A stretch of DNA of 12,598 nt from DASRSS01 sp035656335 (GTDB lineage Bacteria > Actinomycetota > Actinomycetes > Mycobacteriales > Jatrophihabitantaceae): contig DASRSS010000275.1 in NCBI GenBank assembly GCA_035656335.1, forward strand, positions 1-12,598, read 5' to 3'. The notes under the pieces were generated by a model. That model saw only the letters and a list, made by a program, of their open reading frames with translations, was not told where the DNA came from and searched no databases. The translations under genes were made by a program, and so were the position numbers. Of the stretch, positions 7,701 through 12,598 are shown one piece after another (position 1 is the stretch's first letter; each line of letters opens with the position of its first letter).

Positions 7701-8547
7701 CTGGCCCGACGACCTCGACACGTTGCCGCGCGAGGTCGAGCGCCGGCACGCCGAGCACCTGGTCCGCGGCTACCCCGCGCTGGTCGACGAGGGCGCGACC
7801 GTGGCCGTCCGCGTCTTCGCCACCGCGGCCGAACAGGCGGCCGCGATGCCACTCGGCGTGCGACGGCTACTGCGACTCACCACGCCGTCGCCGGTGAAGG
7901 CCGTCGAGCGCTCGCTCGCGACGCGGCCACGGCTGCTGCTGAGCAGCAACCCGACAGGCAGCCTGACCGCGCTGCTGGACGACTGCGCCGACGCGGCGGT
8001 CGACGCGATCGTCGACGCCAACCTGCCGTGGACGCGTGGCGAGTTCGCCGCCACCCGCGCGGCGGTCGCCGCGGACGTCGTGCCGAGGACGCTCGCTGTC
8101 ACCGGACTGGTCGAGCGCGTGCTCGCCGCCGCGCACGACGTCCGGCGCGCGCTGCCGGCCAAGCCGAGCCCGGCGCAGGCCGACTCGATCGAGGACATCC
8201 GCGCACAATTCCGGTCGCTGCTGCCGCCGGGTTTCGTGGCCGCGACCGGAGCCGCCCGGCTGCGCGACCTGGCGCGGTACATCGCCGCGATCGGGCGGCG
8301 GCTGGAGCTGCTCCCGCGCGACGTGGACGTCGACCGCGGCCGCATGCAGCGCATCGCCGCGGTCACCAAGGCCTACGAGGAGTTGCAGGCCGCGCTGCCG
8401 GCCAGCCGCGCGGCCGCGCCGGACGTGACCGACATCGGCTGGCTGATCGAGGAGCTGCGGGTCAGCCTGTGGGCTCAGCAGCTGGGCACCGCGCGCCCGG
8501 TCAGCGAGCAGCGCATCTACCGCGCCATCGACGCCATCGCACCCTGA
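4729..8547 (+). CDS. hrpA: ATP-dependent RNA helicase HrpA, DEAH-box
   Basis: A 1272-residue protein, close to the roughly 1300 of E. coli HrpA. Helicase motifs are all present: Walker A GETGSGKT (60-67), TQPRR (88-92), the DEAH box (157-160), SAT (189-191), TNVAETSLTVPGI (326-338) and motif VI QRAGRCGR (373-380). These are followed by the HA2 domain (about 440-560), an OB-fold region, and a long C-terminal half (about 700-1265) corresponding to the DUF3418 region that distinguishes HrpA from shorter DEAH helicases. HrpA acts on RNA in the cytoplasm; in E. coli it is linked to mRNA processing and to rescue of collided ribosomes. The GTG at 4729 gives an N-terminus of family-like length. An acidic linker at 232-243 is a local insertion. 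It is a single-gene unit with the repeat array in front and a hairpin behind. The long frame on the opposite strand is a GC-bias shadow. Confidence 0.97.
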   Translation: MSGRPRQRAQQSERAARREALIAARAAAVPAITYPDLPVSVRRDELAAAIREHQVVVVAGETGSGKTTQLPKICLELGRGVQGLIGHTQPRRLAARTVAQRIADELGTPLGDVVGYSVRFTDQVSDRTLVKLMTDGILLAEIQRDRMLRRYDTLIIDEAHERSMNVDFLLGYLHDLLPRRPDLKLIITSATIDPQRFAEHFGSDVPVVEVSGRTYPVEIRYRPLEPDAPQAADEDDADDPDHDIVRREPRDQIEAITDAVRELDAEGRGDVLVFLSGEREIRDAAEALRAADFYDTEVLPLYARLPTAEQQRVFEPHAQRRIVLATNVAETSLTVPGIKYVIDPGTARISRYSRRTKVQRLPIEPISQASAGQRAGRCGRTANGICIRLYSEQDFASRPRFTEPEILRTNLSAVLLQMAALRLGGVANFPFLDPPDRRSVRDGIALLQELGAFDRDGKITELGRRLARLPVDPRIGRMILQAQREGCVREVLVLAAALTIPDPRERPSEHEDAARQKHARFADEHSDFLAYLNLWNYLREQRRDLSGNQFRRLCRDEFLHYLRIREWQDLVGQLRTIARSIDIVESSDADEPADPSRIHAALLAGLLGHIGMREAETRQFLGARNSRFVIAPGSSLSSRPPRWVVVAELVETSRLFGRIAARIDPADVERLAEHLVARTYSEPHWDSRRGAAMAYERVTLYGLPLVPRRRVGYASVEPAEARELFIRHGLVEGDWTTRHHFFRDNQLLREELETLEERTRRRDLLVGDEAIFAFYDQRIPANVVSARHFDAWWKKQRHRTPDLLTLTRDDLLEQETPAEATDTWQAGDLSLPVSYRFEPGAEDDGVTVHVPVDVLARLGGEQFSWQVPALREELVIALLRSLPKELRRAFVPVPDTARAVLAALQPGQESLLDGLQRELHRRTGVLVPLDAFDFDKLPAHLRMTFSVEDASGAVIARGKDLAVLREELAAPVREAVAAAVAGELERTGLRDWPDDLDTLPREVERRHAEHLVRGYPALVDEGATVAVRVFATAAEQAAAMPLGVRRLLRLTTPSPVKAVERSLATRPRLLLSSNPTGSLTALLDDCADAAVDAIVDANLPWTRGEFAATRAAVAADVVPRTLAVTGLVERVLAAAHDVRRALPAKPSPAQADSIEDIRAQFRSLLPPGFVAATGAARLRDLARYIAAIGRRLELLPRDVDVDRGRMQRIAAVTKAYEELQAALPASRAAAPDVTDIGWLIEELRVSLWAQQLGTARPVSEQRIYRAIDAIAP

Positions 8548-8550
8548 CTG

Positions 8551-8602
8551 TTGGCCCCATAGCAGGGCCCGCAACGGCGTGTCGCCCCTGCTACGGGGCC
8601 AA
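8551..8602. terminator. Strong hairpin between convergent hrpA and the mutase gene
   Basis: The arms 8551-8567 and 8586-8602 pair over 17 bases with a single mismatch (A8559 opposite C8594) around an 18-base loop. In minus-strand RNA that position becomes a G-U wobble, so the stem is complete for transcripts of the mutase gene and slightly weaker for hrpA. It occupies nearly all of the 57-base gap between the two stop codons. No U-tract is present. Confidence 0.65.
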
Positions 8603-8604
8603 GA

Positions 8605-10272
8605 CTAGAAGCGGGCCGGTTCGCGGTACTCGCCCCACAGCGGCTTGAAGGCGTTGCAGATCTCGCCCAGCGTGGCCTCCGCGCGCACCGCGTCCAGCAT
8701 GTGCGGCACGGTGTTCTCGTCCGCCTCGGCCGCCGCGACCATCCGGGCCAGGGCCGCGTCCACCGCCGCCTGGTCGCGCGCAGCCCGGCGCGAGGCCACG
8801 AGCTCGCGCTGCGCGAGCTCGACCTCGTGCGAGACGCGCAGGATCTCCAGCGGCTCACCGACGTCGCCGGTCAGCGTGTTGAGGCCGACGACCTTCTTGT
8901 CGCCCTTCTCCAACGCCACCTGGTACGCGAACGCGGAGTCGGCGATCTCACCGATGAACCAGCCCTCCTCGATCCCGCGCAGCAGGCCGGACGTGATCGT
9001 GCCGTCGCCGCCGAGTTCCTTGATCCGCGCGAAGATCTGCTCCGCCTCGGTCTCGATCCGGTCGGTGAGCGCCTCGACGTACCACGACCCACCCAGCGGG
9101 TCGGCGACGTTCAGCACGCCGGTCTCCTCGGCGATCACCTGCTGCGTGCGCAGCGCGATCTGCGCGGCCTTCTCGGACGGCAGCGCCAGCACCTCGTCCA
9201 GCGCGTTGGTGTGCAGCGAGTTCGTACCGCCCATCACCGCGGCGAGCGCCTCGATCGCGGTGCGGACGATGTTGTTGTCCGGCTGCTGCGCCGTCAACGA
9301 GACGCCGGCCGTCTGGGTGTGGAAGCGCAGCCACTGCGCGCGATCGGTCTTCGCGCCGTACACGTCCCGCAGCCAGCGCGCCCAGATCCGCCGCGCGGCA
9401 CGCAGCTTCGCGATCTCCTCGAAGAAGTCGATGTGCGCGTCGAAGAAGAACGACAGCCCGGGCGCGAACCGGTCGATGTCGAGGCCACGCGAGAGGCCCA
9501 GCTCGACGTACCCGAACCCGTCCGCGAGCGTGAACGCCAGCTCCTGCGCGGCGGTCGATCCGGCCTCGCGGATGTGATAGCCCGACACCGAAAGCGGCTT
9601 GTACGCCGGGATGTTCGCGTCGACGTACTCCATCAGGTCGCCGATCAGCTTCAGGTGCGGCTCGGGCGGATAGATCCACTCCTTCTGCGCGATGTACTCC
9701 TTGAAGATGTCCGTCTGCAGCGTGCCGTTCAGCTTGGACGTGTCCGCGCCCTGCCGCTCGGCCGCCACGACGTACATGCAGAACACCGGCACGGCCGGGC
9801 CGCTGATCGTCATGGACGTCGTCGTCGCGGCCAGGTCGATGCCGTCGAAGAGCACCTGCATGTCCGCCGCGGAGTCGATCGCGACTCCGCAGTGACCGAC
9901 CTCGCCGAGCGAGCGCGGGTCGTCCGAATCGCGCCCCATCAGCGTCGGCATGTCGAACGCGACGGACAGGCCGCCGCCGCCCTCGGCCAGGATCATCTTG
10001 TAGCGCTCGTTGGTCTGCTGCGCGTTGCCGAAACCGGCGAACTGGCGGATCGTCCACGGCTTGCCGCGGTAACCGGTCGCGTGGATGCCGCGCGTGAACG
10101 GGTACTCCCCCGGCCAGCCGATCCGGTCGAACCGCTCGTCGGCGCCGGTCGGGCCGTACAGCGGCTCGACCTCGACGCCGGACAGCGTGGTGAAGTCGCG
10201 CTCGGCCTTGCGGGCGGCGTCGTACCGCTCCTGCCAGCGTGCGCGTCCTGCGGCGATCTGCTCAGCGTCCAT
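8605..10272 (-). CDS. icmA: Isobutyryl-CoA mutase-type large subunit, B12-dependent acyl-CoA mutase without B12 domain
   Basis: A 555-residue protein equal to the TIM-barrel substrate-binding part of the methylmalonyl-CoA mutase family, ending where the cobalamin-binding domain of full-length enzymes would begin. It therefore needs a separate small B12-binding subunit, which is not in the window. Conserved blocks include PWTIRQFAGFG (72-82), GLSVAFDMPT (101-110), GTLQTDIFKEY (183-193) and SVSGYH (228-233) with the catalytic-loop His233. The two specificity residues are Phe78 and Gln196. By alignment these replace Tyr89 and Arg207 of Propionibacterium methylmalonyl-CoA mutase and equal Phe80 and Gln198 of Streptomyces IcmA. 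The expected reaction is interconversion of isobutyryl-CoA and n-butyryl-CoA in valine and fatty-acid metabolism. The ATG at 10272 has GAGG just upstream. A related 2-hydroxyacyl or pivalyl specificity cannot be excluded. Confidence 0.85.
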   Translation of the reverse strand: MDAEQIAAGRARWQERYDAARKAERDFTTLSGVEVEPLYGPTGADERFDRIGWPGEYPFTRGIHATGYRGKPWTIRQFAGFGNAQQTNERYKMILAEGGGGLSVAFDMPTLMGRDSDDPRSLGEVGHCGVAIDSAADMQVLFDGIDLAATTTSMTISGPAVPVFCMYVVAAERQGADTSKLNGTLQTDIFKEYIAQKEWIYPPEPHLKLIGDLMEYVDANIPAYKPLSVSGYHIREAGSTAAQELAFTLADGFGYVELGLSRGLDIDRFAPGLSFFFDAHIDFFEEIAKLRAARRIWARWLRDVYGAKTDRAQWLRFHTQTAGVSLTAQQPDNNIVRTAIEALAAVMGGTNSLHTNALDEVLALPSEKAAQIALRTQQVIAEETGVLNVADPLGGSWYVEALTDRIETEAEQIFARIKELGGDGTITSGLLRGIEEGWFIGEIADSAFAYQVALEKGDKKVVGLNTLTGDVGEPLEILRVSHEVELAQRELVASRRAARDQAAVDAALARMVAAAEADENTVPHMLDAVRAEATLGEICNAFKPLWGEYREPARF

Positions 10273-10280
10273 GATCCTCG

Positions 10281-10286
10281 ACCCTA
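10281..10286 (-). promoter_or_regulatory. Candidate -10 box of the mutase gene
   Basis: Read on the minus strand this is TAGGGT (TANNNT), ending eight bases before the ATG at 10272, with GAGGA between. It would give a leaderless or very short-leader transcript. No clear -35 hexamer is seen at the expected distance. Confidence 0.3.
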
Positions 10287-10331
10287 GAGAAGTAGGTTTC
10301 CGGCGTCGTTCGCGGTGCGCTTTCAGTTTAC

Positions 10332-10343
10332 TAGGACGTCCTA
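10332..10343. promoter_or_regulatory. 12-bp perfect palindrome, candidate operator upstream of the mutase
   Basis: TAGGACGTCCTA is self-complementary and lies about 60 bases upstream of the mutase start, directly against the stop codon of the DUF421 gene. Its flanks (TTTAC on one side, CTATC on the other) are AT-rich against the GC-rich background. Position and symmetry suit a dimeric repressor or activator site; it is too short and uninterrupted for a terminator stem. Confidence 0.45.
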
Positions 10344-10898
10344 CTATCTCGCCAACAGCCGCTCGATGCGGTCCAGCTGCGACCGCACAGCGTCGAGATC
10401 CTGCTTCGTCGCGCCCTGCGCCTCCTGCTTCAGCGTCAGGATCAGCTGGCCGCCGGGATCGAACACGCCCGACTCCACCTGCTCGACGTCGTCGCCGTTC
10501 TGCAGCCGCACGGCGTGGTCCAGGTCGTGCCGGCGCAGCCCGAGCCGTCGCACCGCCCGCTCGTCGATGGCGCCGTCGACGATGACCGGCGTGTCGGAGC
10601 CGTCGAAGATCCGGGCGAACCGGTCGCTCGCCAGGGCGCCGCGGTTGACCGCCGAGTTGACCACAACCAGCGTCACCGCCCCGATCACGCCGCCGGTGAT
10701 GCTGTTGTCCGGCCCGATGATCGCGTTCTGGACCACGTTGGACAGCAGGATCATCACGACGATGTCCAGGCTGTTCAGCCCGGACAGCCCGCGCTTGCCG
10801 GTCGCGCGCAGCAGCACCGCGATCAGCGCGTAGATGACTACGGTGCGGATCAGCTTCTCCGCGAACGGGATCTCCTGGGCGAACATGTTGTGCCACAT
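10344..10898 (-). CDS. DUF421 (YetF/YcaP-like) membrane protein
   Basis: A 184-residue protein with the DUF421 family layout: three membrane helices (about residues 16-31, 44-62 and 66-84), the linking motif RATGKRGLSGLNSLDIVVMILLS in which GKR, Leu and the Asp before the second helix are conserved, and NVVQNAIIGPDN. After these comes a small cytoplasmic alpha/beta domain (about 90-155). The last 20 residues have heptad-spaced leucines and charges (ATKQDLDAVRSQLDRIERLL) suggesting a short coiled coil for oligomerisation. The start at 10898 is set by a perfect AAGGAGG six bases upstream, at 10911-10905; a Met four codons later is less well placed. The family's molecular function is not established; some Bacillus members matter for spores. 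It ends 71 bases before the mutase start, so the two may share a transcript, although the mutase has its own candidate -10 box. Confidence 0.85.
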   Translation of the reverse strand: MWHNMFAQEIPFAEKLIRTVVIYALIAVLLRATGKRGLSGLNSLDIVVMILLSNVVQNAIIGPDNSITGGVIGAVTLVVVNSAVNRGALASDRFARIFDGSDTPVIVDGAIDERAVRRLGLRRHDLDHAVRLQNGDDVEQVESGVFDPGGQLILTLKQEAQGATKQDLDAVRSQLDRIERLLAR

Positions 10899-10904
10899 GG
10901 CTGG

Positions 10905-10911
10905 CCTCCTT
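10905..10911 (-). promoter_or_regulatory. Strong Shine-Dalgarno that sets the DUF421 start
   Basis: AAGGAGG on the minus strand, six bases before the ATG at 10898. It is the best ribosome binding site in the window and contrasts with the neighbouring genes, which seem to be leaderless. Confidence 0.75.
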
Positions 10912-10940
10912 GATCGGGCGCCGCGGAGCGCGAGCCCGCC

Positions 10941-10946
10941 TATCCT
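10941..10946 (+). promoter_or_regulatory. Candidate -10 box for a leaderless sortase-like transcript
   Basis: TATCCT fits TANNNT and ends eight bases before the ATG at 10955. The intervening bases have no Shine-Dalgarno match. It sits in the 56-base divergent gap shared with the DUF421 gene. Confidence 0.4.
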
Positions 10947-10954
10947 GGCAGGCG

Positions 10955-11689
10955 ATGAGGCGACGGAGCTGGTTGACATTCGCAGTGGCGGGCACCGCCG
11001 CCGCTGCCGTCGTGGCCACCGTGGTCGCGCTCGCCGGCCACGACACGGACGCGCCACGCGCGCACGCCGCGCCCGCACCGACCGTGGCGCCCAGCAGCCC
11101 GCCGAGTTCGCCGTCCCCGACGCCGCCGGCGCCGCGCCTGGACGCGGTCGCGGCGGGAACCCCGACCGCGTTCGTCATGGCCGGCCCGAAATTCCGCATC
11201 GTCGCCCACGTCTGCTCGATGCCGTACGTGCGGCCGCTGGACCCGCCGGGCGAGCAGCACCACACCGTCTGCTGGGTCGAGCGCGACTTCGGCGTCGCCC
11301 CGGGCAACCCGTCGCGCGGGACGAGCTACCTGCTCGGCCACGCCTGGGCCGAGGACCCGCACGAGGTGCTGAACCCGATGTCCGAGCTCGCGATGCGCCA
11401 GGTCGATCTCGCGCACCCGCGCCACGAGAACGGCGTGCCGATCTATCCGGTTACCGACCTCAACGGCTACACGATCGGGCTGCGGACGCGTAGCGGACGG
11501 CTCACCTATCGCGTGACGCGGGCCTTTGCCGTCAGCAAGGAACGCGCGGCGGACGTGCGCTCGGTGATGAACGAGCACACGCCCGACCGCGTCGTGCTGA
11601 TCACGTGCGGGGTGCGCGACGGCGTCGACGTGGACGTCAACGTGATCGCGTACGCGACGCTGGTGCGCGCGGTCACGAACTCCGCCTGA
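10955..11689 (+). CDS. Exported sortase-like protein
   Basis: A 244-residue protein with a basic N-terminus and hydrophobic segment (residues 6-27, signal anchor), a Pro/Ser/Thr-rich spacer (34-60) and a C-terminal beta-rich domain. Sortases join proteins bearing an LPxTG-like signal to the cell wall using His, Cys and Arg. Here the His is in GTSYLLGHAW (His129) and the Cys in VVLITCG (Cys218), matching the class E/F pattern. The catalytic Arg, usually about 10-13 residues after the Cys just before the last strand, is not there: that stretch reads DVDVNVIAYA, and the only nearby Arg is three residues after the Cys (Arg221). Two more cysteines (87, 106) could make a disulfide. The ATG at 10955 gives a proper signal sequence and follows a TANNNT box. 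Activity is uncertain; no LPxTG substrate is encoded in the window. Confidence 0.75.
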   Translation: MRRRSWLTFAVAGTAAAAVVATVVALAGHDTDAPRAHAAPAPTVAPSSPPSSPSPTPPAPRLDAVAAGTPTAFVMAGPKFRIVAHVCSMPYVRPLDPPGEQHHTVCWVERDFGVAPGNPSRGTSYLLGHAWAEDPHEVLNPMSELAMRQVDLAHPRHENGVPIYPVTDLNGYTIGLRTRSGRLTYRVTRAFAVSKERAADVRSVMNEHTPDRVVLITCGVRDGVDVDVNVIAYATLVRAVTNSA

Positions 11690-12598
11690 TCAGCGCGTCC
11701 CTGTCCGGTGCCGGCCCGTCGGCGTGGACGTCGGCGTCGCCTTCGGCGTGGACGTCGGTGTAGACGTCGCCGGCGGCGTCGCGGTGGAGCCCGGCGTCGG
11801 TGTGGCGGCGGGACCTGGCTGGCCGATCGCTCCGGGGCCCGCTCGGAACGGTCCGGGGTCCTGCGGGCACAGCGGATACGTCCAGGCCCGCGCGATCGGG
11901 TCGTCGGGCTGGACGAGTCCGTCGCCGAAGTCGTAGCCGTTCAGGCCGCCGTACGCGTCGTCGCCGGCGCGATCGGCAGCGGTGCCCGGAGCGTCCCGAC
12001 CGTCCTGGCAGACCGGGTCCCCCATCTGGATCGGGTAGCCGTACGGGTCGAACAGCCGCGCCTGCGGGACCGGGTTGCCGGCCTGGTCGTAGACGTATAC
12101 GTCGGTGATGTCTCCGGCGCTGTAGCCGTAGGCGTCGGTCGGGTACGAACTGGCAGTCGCGTCGGCGTACACGTAGTTGGTCGAGCCGACGCCCCAGCAG
12201 GCGAGGGCGATCGCGCCGACCGTGGCCAGGCCGCTCGCACCGAGCATCAGCCGCCGCGACCATCCCGGGCCGTCCAGCGTGCGCCGGCCGAGCCACACGG
12301 ACAGCGCGATCAGCGCGACGGTGACGACCGCCCCGACCACCGCGTTGCCGCCGAAGTGCGGGACGAACCCGTGCCAGCTCGCGCTGTCGTGCACGCCGCT
12401 GAGCAACTGCGCCGCGACCCAGCCGCGCAGCACCCACCAGCCGGGCCGCAGCGCGTGCAGCAGGTCCCGCGCCCGGGCGTAGCCGAAGGCCCGGCCGATG
12501 CGCAGGTCGAGACGACCGGCAACCTCGCCGCCGTGGCGCACGGTCGCCGCGAACCGGTCCTGCAGCCGCGACTCGGCCTGGCCACGCCGGCCGAGCCC
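11690..12598 (-). CDS. Membrane protein with outer domain and Pro/Thr-rich tail, 5' end missing
   Basis: The frame stays open to the window edge with ordinary codons, so the GTG at 12541 is probably internal and the gene starts outside; 302 residues are visible. The first part is charged and helical (GRRGQAESRL onward), followed by PGWWVLRGW leading into three membrane helices (about residues 54-69, 84-103 and 116-136). An outside region includes DVYVYDQAGNPVPQARLFD (167-185), a pattern I associate with actinobacterial HAAS/DUF1700-type proteins encoded next to PadR regulators, though that match is from memory. The last 60 residues are rich in Pro, Thr, Ser and Gly (tail 263-295) and end basic, with no LPxTG signal. 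Its stop abuts that of the convergent sortase-like gene (TGATCA, 11687-11692), leaving no room for a terminator between them. Function unknown. Confidence 0.7.
   Translation of the reverse strand, partial: GLGRRGQAESRLQDRFAATVRHGGEVAGRLDLRIGRAFGYARARDLLHALRPGWWVLRGWVAAQLLSGVHDSASWHGFVPHFGGNAVVGAVVTVALIALSVWLGRRTLDGPGWSRRLMLGASGLATVGAIALACWGVGSTNYVYADATASSYPTDAYGYSAGDITDVYVYDQAGNPVPQARLFDPYGYPIQMGDPVCQDGRDAPGTAADRAGDDAYGGLNGYDFGDGLVQPDDPIARAWTYPLCPQDPGPFRAGPGAIGQPGPAATPTPGSTATPPATSTPTSTPKATPTSTPTGRHRTGTR
11718..11809. repeat. Imperfect 12-bp low-complexity repeat coding the Pro/Thr tail
   Basis: Variants of GTCGGCGTGGAC and GTCGGCGTCGCC follow one another with a 6- or 12-base period. In the minus-strand frame they encode alternating Thr, Pro, Ser and Ala. 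This is coding microsatellite-like DNA and a likely site of length variation between strains. Confidence 0.6.

Noticed and set aside
5590..7758. A 722-codon open frame on the minus strand opposite hrpA
   Set aside because: It lies wholly over motif-bearing hrpA sequence, its product is Arg/Ala/Val/Gln-rich with no recognisable domain, and such frames are expected at this GC content.
8605..10272. Annotation as methylmalonyl-CoA mutase
   Set aside because: The Tyr and Arg needed for methylmalonyl binding are replaced by Phe78 and Gln196.
8605..11307. A 900-codon minus-strand frame as a single fused protein
   Set aside because: Only the last 555 residues are the mutase; the upstream part covers the DUF421 gene in another frame and the sortase-like gene in antisense, and is compositionally a shadow.
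12539..12541. GTG at 12541 as the start of the right-edge membrane protein
   Set aside because: The frame continues upstream to the edge with normal codon use and a helical, charged sequence, so the gene is more likely truncated by the window.
1..12598. A defence, secretion or mobile-element system
   Set aside because: No nuclease, transposase, integrase, phage, toxin or restriction-type gene was found; the genes are ordinary chromosomal families in mixed orientation.

Overview
The window is very GC-rich with dense short-gap coding on both strands, GTG as well as ATG starts, and several TANNNT boxes 6-8 bases before start codons, the arrangement of leaderless actinobacterial promoters. With an IcmA-type acyl-CoA mutase, a large HrpA helicase, a DUF421 membrane protein, a stand-alone DUF2156 lysyltransferase-like protein and a secreted sortase-like protein, this points to a chromosomal segment of an Actinomycetota species (Frankiales, Micromonosporales or Pseudonocardiales grade; genus not determinable by eye). 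No transposase, integrase, phage gene, CRISPR array, rRNA or tRNA was seen.

Layout. Bases 1-1838 (+) hold the 3' part of an FtsX/MacB-type ABC permease. A hairpin separates it from a convergent two-gene operon on the minus strand, 3853-1896: a thioredoxin-fold/TPR protein of the YbbN (CnoX) type that has lost both active-site cysteines, overlapping by one base (TGATG) a DUF2156 protein related to the catalytic domain of lysyl-phosphatidylglycerol synthase. Divergent from this pair is a short crotonase (3884-4576, +). The following 152-base gap carries a striking array of seven GAGTGGCC units that forms a long inverted repeat, and then hrpA (4729-8547, +), a 1272-residue DEAH-box RNA helicase. 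A strong hairpin lies between hrpA and a convergent acyl-CoA mutase (10272-8605, -) whose substrate-pocket residues (Phe and Gln) match isobutyryl-CoA mutase rather than methylmalonyl-CoA mutase. Upstream of it is a DUF421 membrane protein (10898-10344, -). Divergent from that is a sortase-like exported protein (10955-11689, +), whose stop codon abuts the stop of a convergent membrane protein with a Pro/Thr-rich tail that runs off the right edge (12598-11690, -).

How the genes fit together. Most are independent units rather than one pathway. The only clear co-translated pair is YbbN-like plus DUF2156. The crotonase and the mutase both act on acyl-CoA but are separated by hrpA and lie on opposite strands. 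I see no convincing undescribed multi-gene system. The items most deserving a second look are the GAGTGGCC inverted array before hrpA, a 12-bp palindrome upstream of the mutase, and lost or altered catalytic residues in four enzyme-like proteins (crotonase, YbbN-like, sortase-like, and the specificity switch in the mutase). No gap between genes exceeds 152 bases.
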